Origin: Mobilicoccus caccae
Lineage (GTDB): Bacteria; Actinomycetota; Actinomycetes; Actinomycetales; Dermatophilaceae
NCBI RefSeq assembly: GCF_030161635.1
Contig: NZ_BSUO01000001.1
Location: 1,345,199 to 1,409,198 of the forward strand
Length of the DNA: 64,000 bases
Reading direction: 5' to 3'
Shown here: positions 1 to 8,654 of the stretch, piece by piece
Position numbering within the stretch: position 1 is the stretch's first letter
Layout of the letters: the number at the start of each line of letters is the position of its first letter
Notes under the pieces: model-generated
What the model was told of the DNA's origin: nothing
Databases searched by the model: none
The model's input: the letters and a program-made list of their open reading frames with translations, nothing else
Made by a program: the position numbers and the translations under genes

Positions 1-678
1 ACGGTCAGCGGCGTCGGCGACCGGTGGCTGGCCGAGGGCATGACCCTCCTGCAGGAGCGTCGTTCGGTCATCCTCGAGATCGTCACGCGACTCGTGTTCC
101 ACGTGGTCATCGTGTGGTCGGTCTACCTGTTGCTCGCCGGACACAACTCACCCGGCGGCGGATTCGCCGCAGGTCTGGTCGCCGGCCTGGGCATCTGCCT
201 GCGCTACCTCGCGGGCGGTCGCGACGAGGTGCGGGCGACCCTGCCGATCATGCCGGCGGTCCCGCTCGGCATCGGGCTGTTCCTGTCCGCCGGCAACGGG
301 CTGGCGTCGATGCTCGTGGGCGGCGACGTCCTGCAGACGTGGGACACCTACCTGCAGGTGCCGTTCGTCGGCGAGGTGCACCTCGTGAGCTCCCTGGTCT
401 TCGACATCGGCGTCTACCTCGTCGTCGTCGGGCTGGTGCTCGACATCCTGCAGAGCCTGGGCGGCGCCCTCGACGCGCAGATCGAGGCCAGCCCGGGCCG
501 CACGCGGGACGACTCGCCGGCCCAGTCCGACGACCACCGCGGGGCTCCGCCGAGACACGGGGAGGACGTCGCCAAGGAACACCTGCGCGTGATGTCGATC
601 CACGACGACCGCTATCGGGAGCATCGTCCCGACGACGAGGATGATCCGCACGAGCTTGACGAGAGGAGGACGACATGA
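1..678 (+). CDS. mnhA: Na+/H+ antiporter subunit A/B, C-terminal part (5' end outside window)
   Basis: The frame is open from base 1, so the gene begins before the window. The visible 225 residues are a MrpB/MnhB domain: a stretch with GHNSPGGGFAAGL followed by several hydrophobic helices (about residues 30-160), then a charged cytoplasmic tail. In actinobacteria this domain is normally fused to the C-terminus of the large subunit MrpA, and the lack of a start here fits that. It is a membrane subunit of the multi-subunit Mrp Na+(K+)/H+ antiporter used in pH and sodium homeostasis. The stop overlaps the next start as ATGA, so it is translationally coupled to mnhC. A separate MrpB starting at 40 is possible but less likely. 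Confidence 0.85.
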   Translation, partial: TVSGVGDRWLAEGMTLLQERRSVILEIVTRLVFHVVIVWSVYLLLAGHNSPGGGFAAGLVAGLGICLRYLAGGRDEVRATLPIMPAVPLGIGLFLSAGNGLASMLVGGDVLQTWDTYLQVPFVGEVHLVSSLVFDIGVYLVVVGLVLDILQSLGGALDAQIEASPGRTRDDSPAQSDDHRGAPPRHGEDVAKEHLRVMSIHDDRYREHRPDDEDDPHELDERRTT

Positions 679-1151
679 CCGCCAACCTCACGCTCAGTCT
701 CCTGGTCGGCATCCTCATGGGCTGCGGGATCACCCTGCTCATGGCGCGAGGCATCGTCCGGGCCTTCCTCGGAGTCCTCCTGGTCAGCAACGGCATCAAC
801 CTGCTGTTCGTCGCGGCGGCGGGTCCCTCCGGTGTCGCCCCCATCGTCGGCAAGGCGGCCGAGTCCGAGATGAGCGACCCGTTGCCGCAGGCCATGACCC
901 TGACCGCGATCGTCATCACGCTCGCGCTGACCGGTTTCATCCTCGCCCTCGCGCACCGCGGCTGGCAGGTGCGCCAGTCCGACGCCATCACCGACGACGC
1001 CGAGGACGCACGCATCCACGCCAAGGCCGCCGCCGACGACATCTCCCACAGCGACTTCACCGGCGACGAACCGACCGAGGACGAGAGCGACGACCCCGGT
1101 GGGCACCGGCGCCGAGCCGCCGACGCACGGGCCGAGGAGGCCGGACGATGA
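675..1151 (+). CDS. mnhC: Na+/H+ antiporter subunit C
   Basis: 158 residues with three hydrophobic segments (about residues 5-25, 30-50 and 75-95) and a long acidic cytoplasmic tail. The MrpC/NuoK-like core is visible in GILMGCGITLLMARGIVRAF and in the segment LPQAMTLTAIVITLA. MrpC is homologous to NuoK of complex I and is an integral membrane part of the Mrp antiporter. The gene overlaps its neighbours by 4 bp on both sides (ATGA), the usual coupling in this operon. The acidic tail after residue 100 is longer than in most MrpC proteins and probably not essential. Confidence 0.92.
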   Translation: MTANLTLSLLVGILMGCGITLLMARGIVRAFLGVLLVSNGINLLFVAAAGPSGVAPIVGKAAESEMSDPLPQAMTLTAIVITLALTGFILALAHRGWQVRQSDAITDDAEDARIHAKAAADDISHSDFTGDEPTEDESDDPGGHRRRAADARAEEAGR

Positions 1152-2860
1152 ACGGCCTCGCCTCCGTCCTGGTCCCGCTGCCGGTCGTGCTGCCGCTGGT
1201 GGCCGCGGGCCTGACCCTCGTGGTCACCCGCAGGATCGCGCTGCAGCGAGCCATCAGCCTCACCGCCCTCGGCGTCGTCCTGACCGCCTCGATCTGGATG
1301 GTGTTCCTCGCCGACGCGCAGGGGCCCCTGGTCGTCCATGCGGGTGGCTGGGAGCCGCCCATGGGCATCCCCCTGGTGGTCGACCGGCTCTCCGCGATCA
1401 TGCTCGTCGTCTCGGTCATCGTCACCGGCGGCGTCCTGTTGTTCGCGATCGGGCAGGGCCGCAGCGGCGGGGACGAGAGCGACGGCGACTCGCCGCTGCC
1501 GATCTTCCACCCGACGATGATGGTGCTCATCTCCGGCGTCGCGACGACCTTCATCAGCGGCGACCTGTTCCACATCTACGTCGGCTTCGAGATGCTCCTC
1601 ATCGCGAGCTTCGTGCTCCTCACCCTCGGCGGGTCACCCCAACGCGTGAGCGCGGGTACCAACTACGTCTTCGTCAGCCTGTTGTCCTCGTTGTTCTTCC
1701 TGTCTGCGATCGCGCTCGTGTACGCCGCGACCGGCACCGTGACCCTCGCCCAGTTGGCGGGCCGACTCGACGCCCTGTCGCCGGAGGCGGCCGTCACCAT
1801 CCAGGTCCTGCTCCTCATCGGCTTCGCGGTCAAGGCCGCGGTGTTCCCGATGTCGGGATGGCTCCCGGACTCCTACCCGACGGCCTCGGCGTCGGTGACG
1901 GCGGTGTTCGCCGGCCTGCTCACCAAGGTGGGTGTGTACGCGATCATCCGCACGCAGACGTTGCTGTTCCCCCACGGCGCCATCAACAACCTGCTGCTGT
2001 GGGCGGCCCTGCTGACGATGCTCGTGGGCATCCTCGGCGCCATCGCCCAGAACGACATCAAACGACTGCTGTCCTTCACGCTCGTCAGCCACATCGGCTA
2101 CCTGCTGTTCGGCGTCGCGCTGGCCAACCAGGCGGGACTCTCGGGCGCGATCTTCTACATGGTCCACCACATCGTCATCCAGACGACCCTGTTCCTCGTG
2201 GTGGGCCTGGTCGAGTGGCGCAGCGGCACGACCTCGCTGGACGAGCTCGGCGGCCTGGCCAAGACGGCCCCGTTCATCGCCATCCTGTTCTTCGTGCCCG
2301 CCCTCAACCTCGCCGGCATCCCGCCGTTCTCGGGCTTCCTGGGCAAGGTCGGGATCTTCCAGGGCGGTGTGCAGGAGGGCGGGTGGCTGTCCTACCTCGT
2401 CATCGCCTCGGCGGTGTTGACCAGCCTGCTCACGCTGTACGCCGTCGCGCGGGTGTGGGCCCGGGCGTTCTGGCAGCGTCCGGTGACCGAGCTCGTGGCC
2501 AAGTCGGTGCACGGGTCGGCCCCCTCGGACACGGCCGCCGAGGGCAACGGGGGCCGTCACGTCGCCGCCGTGCGGCGGGGTGGCCCCGACGGTCCTCTGC
2601 GCAATCCCGCCTCCACGCGGTACGCCGACGTCGCCACCGGCCCGCTCGAACTCGACCCGGAGCGCCTGGCGCGTCTGCAGGTCATCGCCGATCGACCGGT
2701 CCCGCGGGGCACGGTCCTTCCCACCGTGCTGCTGGTGGTGGTCGGCATCTCCCTCACCGTCGTCGCCGGACCGCTGTACGGGATCACCGACCGCGCGGCC
2801 GCCGACCTGCTGGTCCGCACCCCCTACATCGAGGCCGTCTTCCCGGGAGGTGCGCCGTGA
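1148..2860 (+). CDS. mnhD: Na+/H+ antiporter subunit D (proton-translocating)
   Basis: 570 residues, a polytopic membrane protein of the NuoM/MrpD family. The family core is plain: a Glu-containing helix in HIYVGFEMLLIASF, an internal lysine helix near VKAAVFPMSGWLPDSYPTA, a His-rich helix FYMVHHIVIQTTLF, and NLAGIPPFSGFLGKVGIF towards the C-terminus. These conserved Glu, Lys and His residues form the proton path in the family. A hydrophilic loop of about 90 residues before the last helix is long for the family. The ATG at 1148 overlaps the mnhC stop. An in-frame extension upstream to 641 lies inside mnhC and is not used. Confidence 0.93.
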   Translation: MNGLASVLVPLPVVLPLVAAGLTLVVTRRIALQRAISLTALGVVLTASIWMVFLADAQGPLVVHAGGWEPPMGIPLVVDRLSAIMLVVSVIVTGGVLLFAIGQGRSGGDESDGDSPLPIFHPTMMVLISGVATTFISGDLFHIYVGFEMLLIASFVLLTLGGSPQRVSAGTNYVFVSLLSSLFFLSAIALVYAATGTVTLAQLAGRLDALSPEAAVTIQVLLLIGFAVKAAVFPMSGWLPDSYPTASASVTAVFAGLLTKVGVYAIIRTQTLLFPHGAINNLLLWAALLTMLVGILGAIAQNDIKRLLSFTLVSHIGYLLFGVALANQAGLSGAIFYMVHHIVIQTTLFLVVGLVEWRSGTTSLDELGGLAKTAPFIAILFFVPALNLAGIPPFSGFLGKVGIFQGGVQEGGWLSYLVIASAVLTSLLTLYAVARVWARAFWQRPVTELVAKSVHGSAPSDTAAEGNGGRHVAAVRRGGPDGPLRNPASTRYADVATGPLELDPERLARLQVIADRPVPRGTVLPTVLLVVVGISLTVVAGPLYGITDRAAADLLVRTPYIEAVFPGGAP

Positions 2861-3405
2861 GTCAGTCCGTCAGCCCCCGGGGTTCGCTGAGGTACCGGTT
2901 GCAGCCGTGGCCGGTCGCCCTGCTCACCCTCGTCTGGGTGTTGCTGTGGGGGTCCTACTCGCTGGTCTCGGTGGTCGGGGGGCTGCTATTGGCCGTCGCG
3001 GTGATGATCACCTACCCCCTGCCGCCGCTCCAGCTGGGTCTGCGGATCCGGCCGTGGCCGTTCGTCGTGCTCGTCTCGCGGTTCGCCTTCGATCTGGTGA
3101 CGGCCAGCTTCCACGTCGCCTACCAGGCGGTGGCGCCCTGGGTCCGGCCGCGGGGACACCTGCTGACGATCGACCTGCGCACCGACGACGACCTCTTCGG
3201 CATGATCACCGCCGAGATGACGGCGCTGGTGCCGGGCACCGTGGTCGTCGACCTCGAACCCGGTGAGCGTCGCCTGATCCTGCACGTGTTCGACGAAGCG
3301 GAGGAGAACCTGCCGATGGTGGCCGACCGGGTCCGCGCCCAGGAGGCGCGGGTCCTGCGGGCCCTGGCCCGCGACGCGGATCGGATCCTGGGGGAGACGT
3401 CATGA
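2857..3405 (+). CDS. mnhE: Na+/H+ antiporter subunit E
   Basis: 182 residues. GTG start at 2857 inside the mnhD stop, with GGGAGG just upstream. Two or three N-terminal membrane segments (about residues 15-50 and 65-80) precede a soluble domain holding the MrpE signature around SITAEMTALVPGTVVVD-type residues (here MITAEMTALVPGTVVVDLEP) and a terminal HVFDEAEE region. MrpE is a small subunit with no complex I counterpart and is needed for Mrp complex stability. It is coupled to mnhD and mnhF by 4-bp overlaps. Confidence 0.9.
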   Translation: MSQSVSPRGSLRYRLQPWPVALLTLVWVLLWGSYSLVSVVGGLLLAVAVMITYPLPPLQLGLRIRPWPFVVLVSRFAFDLVTASFHVAYQAVAPWVRPRGHLLTIDLRTDDDLFGMITAEMTALVPGTVVVDLEPGERRLILHVFDEAEENLPMVADRVRAQEARVLRALARDADRILGETS

Positions 3406-3728
3406 TCGCGCCGATCTTCACCCTCGTCACGGCCCTCATGCTCGGAGCGGCGGTCGTGCTGGCGGTCGTGCGCATCATCCGCGGGCCCAGCGCCGTCGAC
3501 CGCGCGATCTCCAACGAGGTCCTCGTGTCGACCATGGTGTGTGCGTTGGGTGTCGAGGCGGCCGTCAACAGGCACACCACCACGCTGCCGATCCTCGTGT
3601 CCCTCTCCCTCGTGGGCTTCCTCGCCTCGGTCGCGATCGCGCGGTTCGCCGCACGTGACCGCGACGGGGTGCAGTTGGGCGGAGACGGCAGAGAGTTCCC
3701 CGAGACCGGACCGAGGGGGACCCCATGA
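3402..3728 (+). CDS. mnhF: Na+/H+ antiporter subunit F
   Basis: 108 residues with three transmembrane segments (about 5-25, 38-55 and 60-80). The family motif RIIRGPSAVDRAISNEVL follows the first helix, as in MrpF. The C-terminal 25 residues are hydrophilic. It overlaps mnhE (ATGA at 3402) and mnhG (ATGA at 3725), so the operon order D-E-F-G is the standard one. Confidence 0.92.
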   Translation: MIAPIFTLVTALMLGAAVVLAVVRIIRGPSAVDRAISNEVLVSTMVCALGVEAAVNRHTTTLPILVSLSLVGFLASVAIARFAARDRDGVQLGGDGREFPETGPRGTP

Positions 3729-4156
3729 CGACGACCCTGACCACGCTTCGAGCGGCGGCCGTGGCGGTGGACGCCGGAGTGCAGGACACCGTCGGGCTGG
3801 TGTGCGACTGGGCGGGGTTGATCGCCCTGTTCTTCGGTGCGGTGCTCTGCCTGGCCTCGGCCATCGGCCTGCTCCGGCTGGACGAGTTGTACGCCCGCAT
3901 GCACGCGGCGACCAAGCCCCAGGTGCTCGGTGTTCTCCTCGTCCTCATCGGGATCGGTCTGCGGTTGCGCGACCCGTCGGTGATCGGGTTGCTGCTCCTC
4001 GTGGGGATCTTCCAGATGCTCACCATCCCCGCCGCGGCGCAGCTGCTCGCGCGTGCTCACCTGCGGACGCAGCCGCGCGGATTCATCGAGAAGTCCGGTG
4101 GAAAGGTGGCCACGCTCAACGACGCTCGTCGTCGCGAGGACGAGCGGCGGTCCTGA
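3725..4156 (+). CDS. mnhG: Na+/H+ antiporter subunit G
   Basis: 143 residues, three membrane segments from about residue 28. The MrpG hallmark GLLRLDELYARMHAATKPQ lies between helices 1 and 2. About 25 residues precede the first helix, longer than typical MrpG, so a later start is possible, but ATG 3725 overlaps the mnhF stop in the same way as all other junctions here. It is the last gene of the operon; 132 bp follow before the next gene, with no convincing terminator. Confidence 0.9.
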   Translation: MTTTLTTLRAAAVAVDAGVQDTVGLVCDWAGLIALFFGAVLCLASAIGLLRLDELYARMHAATKPQVLGVLLVLIGIGLRLRDPSVIGLLLLVGIFQMLTIPAAAQLLARAHLRTQPRGFIEKSGGKVATLNDARRREDERRS

Positions 4157-4288
4157 CCTCCCCGAGCGTCGTATCGCGCCGTGAGACCTTGCTGTCCGGG
4201 GTGCGGGACGCGGTGTTACGGTCGCGCCAGGTCGAGGCGCCGGTCCTGACAGGGTCGGTGTCTTCCACGACGTCGACGAGGAGTTGTC

Positions 4289-5608
4289 ATGACGGACCCT
4301 TCGAGCTGGGCTTTCGAGACGCGCCAGATCCATGCGGGTCAGGTGCCGGACTCCCAGACCGGCGCCCGTGCGCTGCCGATCTACCAGACCACGAGCTTCG
4401 TGTTCGACGACGCCCAGACGGCGGCCGACCGCTTCGCCCTCTCCGACCTCGGCCCCATCTACACCCGCCTCGGCAACCCGACGGTCCAGGCGGTCGAGGA
4501 GCGGATCGCCTCCCTCGAGGGTGGTGTCGGCGCGCTGATGCTGGCCTCCGGCCAGGCGGCCACGACGTTCGCCGTCCTCAACGTCGCGCAGGCCGGCGAC
4601 CACATCGTCGCGGCGGCGGCCCTCTACGGCGGCACGTACAACCTGCTCAAGTACACCCTCGCCAGGCTCGGGATCGAGACGACCTTCGTCACCGACCAGG
4701 CGAACCCGCAGGCCTGGCGTGACGCGATCCGGCCCACCACCAAGGCGCTCTTCGCCGAGACCGTGAGCAACCCCGACCAGCAGGTGCTCGACGTGCGCGC
4801 CGTCGCCGACGTCGCCCACGAGGCGGGGGTGCCGTTCTTCGCCGACAACACGGTCGCCACGCCCTACCTGCTGCGGCCGATCGAGCACGGCGCCGACGTC
4901 GTCATCCATTCGGCCACGAAGTTCCTAGGTGGGCACGGCACGTCGATCGGCGGTGTCCTCGTCGACGCCGGCACGTTCGACTACGCGCAGGATCCCGACC
5001 GGTTCCCGCAGCTCAACACGCCCTCGGAGAGCTACCACGGGCTCGTCTTCGCGCGGGATCTCGGCGTGGGCAGCCCGCTGGGCGCCAACCTGGCGTTCAT
5101 CCTCAAGGCGCGGGTGGAGTTGCTGCGCGACCTCGGCTCGGCGATCTCCCCGTTCAACGCCTTCCTCATCGCCCAGGGCGTCGAGACGTTGTCGCTGCGC
5201 ATGGAACGGCACGTGGAGAACGCGCGCAAGGTCGCCGACTACCTGCAGAACCACCCGCAGGTCGAGAAGGTCAACTACGCCTCGCTGCCCGGTCACCCGG
5301 AGCAGGAGCGCGCCGAGAAGTACGTGCCGAAGGGATCCGGCGCGGTCCTGTCGTTCGAGATCGCCGGCGGGATCGACGCCGGCAAGGCGTTCGTCGACGC
5401 GACCGTGCTGCACAGCCACGTGGCGAACATCGGCGACGTGCGCAGTCTCGTCATCCACCCCGCCTCGACCACGCACAGCCAGGGCAGCGACGAGGACCGC
5501 CTCGGCGCGGGCGTGACCCCCGGCCTGGTGCGCCTGGCCGTCGGCCTGGAGCACATCGACGACATCATCGCCGACCTCGACCTGGGCTTCGCCGCCGCCA
5601 AGCGCTGA
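4289..5608 (+). CDS. metY: O-acetylhomoserine sulfhydrylase (aminocarboxypropyltransferase)
   Basis: 439 residues of the Cys/Met-metabolism PLP family (fold type I). It makes homocysteine from O-acetyl-L-homoserine and sulfide, and belongs to cytosolic methionine synthesis. The length and the family start (FETRQIHAGQ) match MetY rather than the shorter MetB/MetC. The PLP lysine sits in HSATKFLGGHGTS (about residue 210); LASGQAATTFAVLN binds the cofactor phosphate. The ATG at 4289 has GAGGAG 9 bp upstream. No metX follows, so it appears to be a single-gene unit. I compared the 132-bp leader with SAM riboswitch patterns and saw no match. Confidence 0.93.
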   Translation: MTDPSSWAFETRQIHAGQVPDSQTGARALPIYQTTSFVFDDAQTAADRFALSDLGPIYTRLGNPTVQAVEERIASLEGGVGALMLASGQAATTFAVLNVAQAGDHIVAAAALYGGTYNLLKYTLARLGIETTFVTDQANPQAWRDAIRPTTKALFAETVSNPDQQVLDVRAVADVAHEAGVPFFADNTVATPYLLRPIEHGADVVIHSATKFLGGHGTSIGGVLVDAGTFDYAQDPDRFPQLNTPSESYHGLVFARDLGVGSPLGANLAFILKARVELLRDLGSAISPFNAFLIAQGVETLSLRMERHVENARKVADYLQNHPQVEKVNYASLPGHPEQERAEKYVPKGSGAVLSFEIAGGIDAGKAFVDATVLHSHVANIGDVRSLVIHPASTTHSQGSDEDRLGAGVTPGLVRLAVGLEHIDDIIADLDLGFAAAKR

Positions 5609-5655
5609 CCCGCCGGCCTCGGGTGTCCGGGGAGCACCACCGACGAGTCCCGTCG

Positions 5656-5681
5656 AGACCGCCGCCTATAGGCGGCGGTCT
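5656..5681. repeat. palindromic repeat, copy 1 (core only)
   Basis: Perfect 26-bp palindrome, AGACCGCCGCCTA followed by its exact complement, 47 bp after the metY stop. It shares its core with copies 2-4. Here the outer arms (CGCCG/CGGCG) are lost, as it is flanked by GTCG and GGGC. It lies between two convergent genes and may also act as a terminator. Confidence 0.85.
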
Positions 5682-5711
5682 GGGCGCTCGATGACGATGC
5701 CGACCCGTCCG

Positions 5712-5747
5712 CGCCGAGACCGCCGCCTATAGGCGGCGGTCTCGGCG
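5712..5747. repeat. palindromic repeat, copy 2 (full 36 bp)
   Basis: Perfect 36-bp palindrome: CGCCGAGACCGCCGCCTA followed by its exact reverse complement. It starts 56 bp after copy 1 and lies 26 bp beyond the 3' end of the convergent regulator gene. It is the cleanest copy of the family. Two near-identical copies lie 3.4 kb away inside the E2 coding sequence. Confidence 0.9.
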
Positions 5748-5773
5748 TGTGGCTCGGGTCGGTCGGGCTTCTC

Positions 5774-6274
5774 CTATCCGTTCGGGTGCGGGTCGCGCGG
5801 GTCGTCGGTCCAGGCGCCGGGGCCGTCCTCGTCGGCGAAGATCAGCCAGGTGCGGGTGGCGCGGACTCCGGGGATGGCCTGCAGTTCTTCGAGGACGACG
5901 TCGCGCAGGGTCGCGTTGTCGGGGGTGCGGACGAGGACGAGCACGTCGAAGTCGGCCGCGACCAGGGCGACGTGTTCGACGTAGCGGACGCTCCGCAGGT
6001 GGGTGCGGATCTCGCGCCAGGCGTCCTGGGCGATGGACAGCGAGACGTACGCGCTGGTCGACAGGCCCGCGCGGGCGGGATCGACCCGGGCGGAGAAGCC
6101 GGTGACGACGCCGGAGGTCAGTAGACGATCCAGGCGGGAGTAGGCGCCGGCCCGGCTGATGTGCACGCGCTCGGCCAGGGACCGCATCGAGAGGCGACCG
6201 TCGTCGACGAGGGCGGTGACCATCCGTCGATCGATGTCGTCGAGGATCTCCGGCGGATTGGACGGTGTGTTCAT
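5774..6274 (-). CDS. Lrp/AsnC-family transcriptional regulator, probable regulator of the bkd operon
   Basis: 166 residues. The N-terminal winged helix-turn-helix (about residues 10-60) has the family layout LDDIDRRMVTALVDDGRLS then LAERVHISRAGAYSRLDRL. An RAM/AsnC ligand-binding domain follows (VEHVALVAADFDVLVLVRTP). The ATG at 6274 has GGAGG at the right distance. It is divergent from the E1alpha gene, with 132 bp between the starts, a common place for Lrp-type regulators that sense branched-chain amino acids or their keto acids (BkdR). The target is inferred from position only. Confidence 0.88.
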   Translation of the reverse strand: MNTPSNPPEILDDIDRRMVTALVDDGRLSMRSLAERVHISRAGAYSRLDRLLTSGVVTGFSARVDPARAGLSTSAYVSLSIAQDAWREIRTHLRSVRYVEHVALVAADFDVLVLVRTPDNATLRDVVLEELQAIPGVRATRTWLIFADEDGPGAWTDDPRDPHPNG

Positions 6275-6406
6275 CGAAGCGCCTCCATGCGGCCGTTCGT
6301 CTCGTGATCACGGGATGACTTGAGCCGAGCGTACGGTGCGCGGGACCATCGGTCGAACACTCACGCCTGTCGACGTCGTCGTCGGCACCACCCGCGAGGA
6401 GGCCGC

Positions 6407-7606
6407 ATGGCTCCCACCCGCAAGGCCGCGAACGCACGCGCCGCCAAGGCCGCCGTGCAAGTGGCGCCCGAGGAGGTCGAGGCGCCGTTCCAGAAGGGCC
6501 TCATCCCCGCACCTACCCCGGTCTGCTTCCTCGACGAGCACGGGCAGCGTGTCGAGCCCGTCACCGACGACTACGTGGCCCCCTCCGATACGGAGGCCCT
6601 CGAGTGCTACCGGCGCATGGTGATCGGGCGGCGGTTCGACGTGCAGGCCAGTGCCCTGACCCGTCAGGGCCGGCTAGCGGTCTACCCCAGCTCGCGCGGT
6701 CAGGAGGCCTGCCAGGTCGGGTCGGTCATGAAGATCCGGGAGGACGACTGGTTCTTCCCGACCTACCGCGACTCGGTGGCGCTGGTCTCCCGCGGCATCG
6801 ACCCCGTCGAGGTCCTCACGCTCCTGCGCGGTGACGCCCACTGCGGGTACGACCCGATGGCCACCCACACCGCGGCCCAGTGCACCCCGCTCGCGACCCA
6901 GCTCCTCCACGCGGCGGGTGTCGCCTACGGGGACGCCCGGCAGGGACGCGACTCCGTGGCCCTGGCCTTCATCGGCGACGGCGCCAGCAGCGAGGGCGAC
7001 TTCCACGAGGCCCTCAACTTCGCCGCCGTCTTCAAGGCGCCCGTGGTCTTCGTCGTGCAGAACAACGGCTGGGCGATCTCGGTGCCGCTGGAGAAGCAGA
7101 CCGCGGCTCCGAGCCTGGCGTACAAGGGGATCGGCTACGGAGTCGTGTGCGAGCAGGTCGACGGCAACGACGCGCTCGCCGTGCTGGCCGTCGTCGGCAA
7201 GGCCGTCGACTGGGCCCGCTCGGGCAAGGGGCCGGTGCTGGTGGAGCTGCACACCTACCGCATGGAGGCGCACACCAACGCCGACGACGCCACGCGCTAC
7301 CGCACCGCCGACCAGGTGGCGCCCTGGTTGCAGAAGGACCCGCTCGAGCGTCTCGAGACCTACCTGCGTTCGGTCGGGGCACTCGACGACGAGCTCGCCG
7401 AGTCCTACGCCGCCGAGGGCGAGCGAACCGCGGCGGACCTGCGCGACCGGATGAACGCCGAAGTCGAGCCGTCCCCGGAGTCGCTGTTCGAGAACGTGTA
7501 CGCGGCGCCGACGGCGCAGTTGGTCGAGCAGCGGTCGATGGTCCGCGAGGAGATCGAGGCCGAGCGCGACGCTCATGCCTCCGTGACCACCGGAGAGGAC
7601 GCCTGA
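6407..7606 (+). CDS. bkdA: branched-chain 2-oxoacid dehydrogenase E1 component, alpha subunit
   Basis: 399 residues. Thiamin diphosphate-dependent E1alpha; with E1beta it decarboxylates branched-chain 2-oxo acids and acylates the lipoyl group of E2. The ThDP/Mg motif is GDGASSEGDFHEALNF ... VQNNGWAIS at about residues 190-225. SRGQEACQVG and FPTYRDSV are typical of the BCKDH/PDH E1alpha family. The ATG at 6407 has GAGGAGG 5 bp upstream; the frame is open further 5' to 6320 but without a better site. About 50 residues precede the conserved domain. E1beta starts 1 bp after the stop. Confidence 0.92.
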   Translation: MAPTRKAANARAAKAAVQVAPEEVEAPFQKGLIPAPTPVCFLDEHGQRVEPVTDDYVAPSDTEALECYRRMVIGRRFDVQASALTRQGRLAVYPSSRGQEACQVGSVMKIREDDWFFPTYRDSVALVSRGIDPVEVLTLLRGDAHCGYDPMATHTAAQCTPLATQLLHAAGVAYGDARQGRDSVALAFIGDGASSEGDFHEALNFAAVFKAPVVFVVQNNGWAISVPLEKQTAAPSLAYKGIGYGVVCEQVDGNDALAVLAVVGKAVDWARSGKGPVLVELHTYRMEAHTNADDATRYRTADQVAPWLQKDPLERLETYLRSVGALDDELAESYAAEGERTAADLRDRMNAEVEPSPESLFENVYAAPTAQLVEQRSMVREEIEAERDAHASVTTGEDA

Positions 7607-7607
7607 C

Positions 7608-8654
7608 ATGGCCGCTGGAGCAGTCACCTTCGCCTCCGCGCTCAACCGGGCGTTGCGCGACGCCGTCGTCGCCGACGACCGGGTGCTCATCTTCGGTGAG
7701 GACGTCGGTGTCGCGGGCGGTGTCTTCCGGATCACCGACGGCATCGCGCGCGATCACGGCGACGACCGCTGTTTCGACACACCGCTGGCCGAGTCCGGGA
7801 TCATCGGGTTCGCCGTCGGGCTGTGCATGTCGGGCATGCGGCCGGTCGTCGAGATGCAGTTCGACGCCTTCGCCTACCCGGCGTTCGAGCAGATCACGAG
7901 CCACGTCGCCAAGATGCGCAACCGCACGCGGGGAGCGCTGCCCATGCCGATGGTCATCCGCATCCCCTACGCCGGCGGCATCGGAGGCGTCGAGCACCAC
8001 TGCGACTCCTCGGAGGCGTACTACGCGCACACGCCGGGGTTGCGCGTGTACACCCCGGCGACGGTCGAGGACGCGTACACGATGCTGCGGGCGGCGATCG
8101 ACGATCCCGACCCGGTGATCTTCATGGAGCCCAAGCGGTTGTACTGGTCCAAGGACGACGTGGACCTGGATGCGCTGGCCGCTGGTGGTGGCACGCCGGT
8201 GGGGCAGGCCGTGATCCGCCGGCCCGGCACCGACGCGACGCTGGTGGCGTACGGCCCGAGCGTCCCGGTCGCGCTGGAGGCGGCCGAGGCCGCGCTCGAG
8301 GAGGGCTGGAACGTCGAGGTCGTCGATCTGCGCTCGATCAACCCCTACGACGACGAGACGGTGATCGAGTCGGTGCGCCGCACGGGGCGCTGCGTGGTCG
8401 TCCAGGAGGCGCAGGGATTCGCCGGTGTCGGTGCCGAGATCGCGGCGCGGGTGCAGGAGCGCGCGTTCCACAGCCTCGCGGCGCCCGTCCTGCGGGTCGC
8501 GGGTCTCGACATCCCGTACCCGCCGCCCAAGCTCGAACAGCGTCACCTGCCCGGTGTCGACCGCGTGCTCGACGCCGTGGCCCGCCTGCAGTGGGACGAC
8601 GAGCCCGACGACCGGTGGCTGCCGAGCGTGACCCGCGCGGAGGTCGGCCGATGA
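7608..8654 (+). CDS. bkdB: branched-chain 2-oxoacid dehydrogenase E1 component, beta subunit
   Basis: 348 residues, transketolase pyrimidine domain (about 5-180) followed by transketolase C domain (about 200-325). Family marks seen: FGEDVGVAGGVFR, TPLAESGIIGFAVG, EMQFDAFAYPAFEQI, and VVDLRSINPYD. It binds the pyrimidine of ThDP and pairs with the alpha subunit. The C-terminal signature DIPYPPPKLEQRHLPGVDRV is that of 2-oxoacid dehydrogenase beta subunits. The stop overlaps the E2 start (ATGA at 8651), so E2 synthesis is coupled. Confidence 0.93.
   Translation: MAAGAVTFASALNRALRDAVVADDRVLIFGEDVGVAGGVFRITDGIARDHGDDRCFDTPLAESGIIGFAVGLCMSGMRPVVEMQFDAFAYPAFEQITSHVAKMRNRTRGALPMPMVIRIPYAGGIGGVEHHCDSSEAYYAHTPGLRVYTPATVEDAYTMLRAAIDDPDPVIFMEPKRLYWSKDDVDLDALAAGGGTPVGQAVIRRPGTDATLVAYGPSVPVALEAAEAALEEGWNVEVVDLRSINPYDDETVIESVRRTGRCVVVQEAQGFAGVGAEIAARVQERAFHSLAAPVLRVAGLDIPYPPPKLEQRHLPGVDRVLDAVARLQWDDEPDDRWLPSVTRAEVGR

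Noticed and set aside
4157..4288. Possible SAM riboswitch or leader before metY
   Set aside because: No core or pseudoknot pattern of SAM-I, II or IV classes that I can recognise; the region is short and unstructured by eye.
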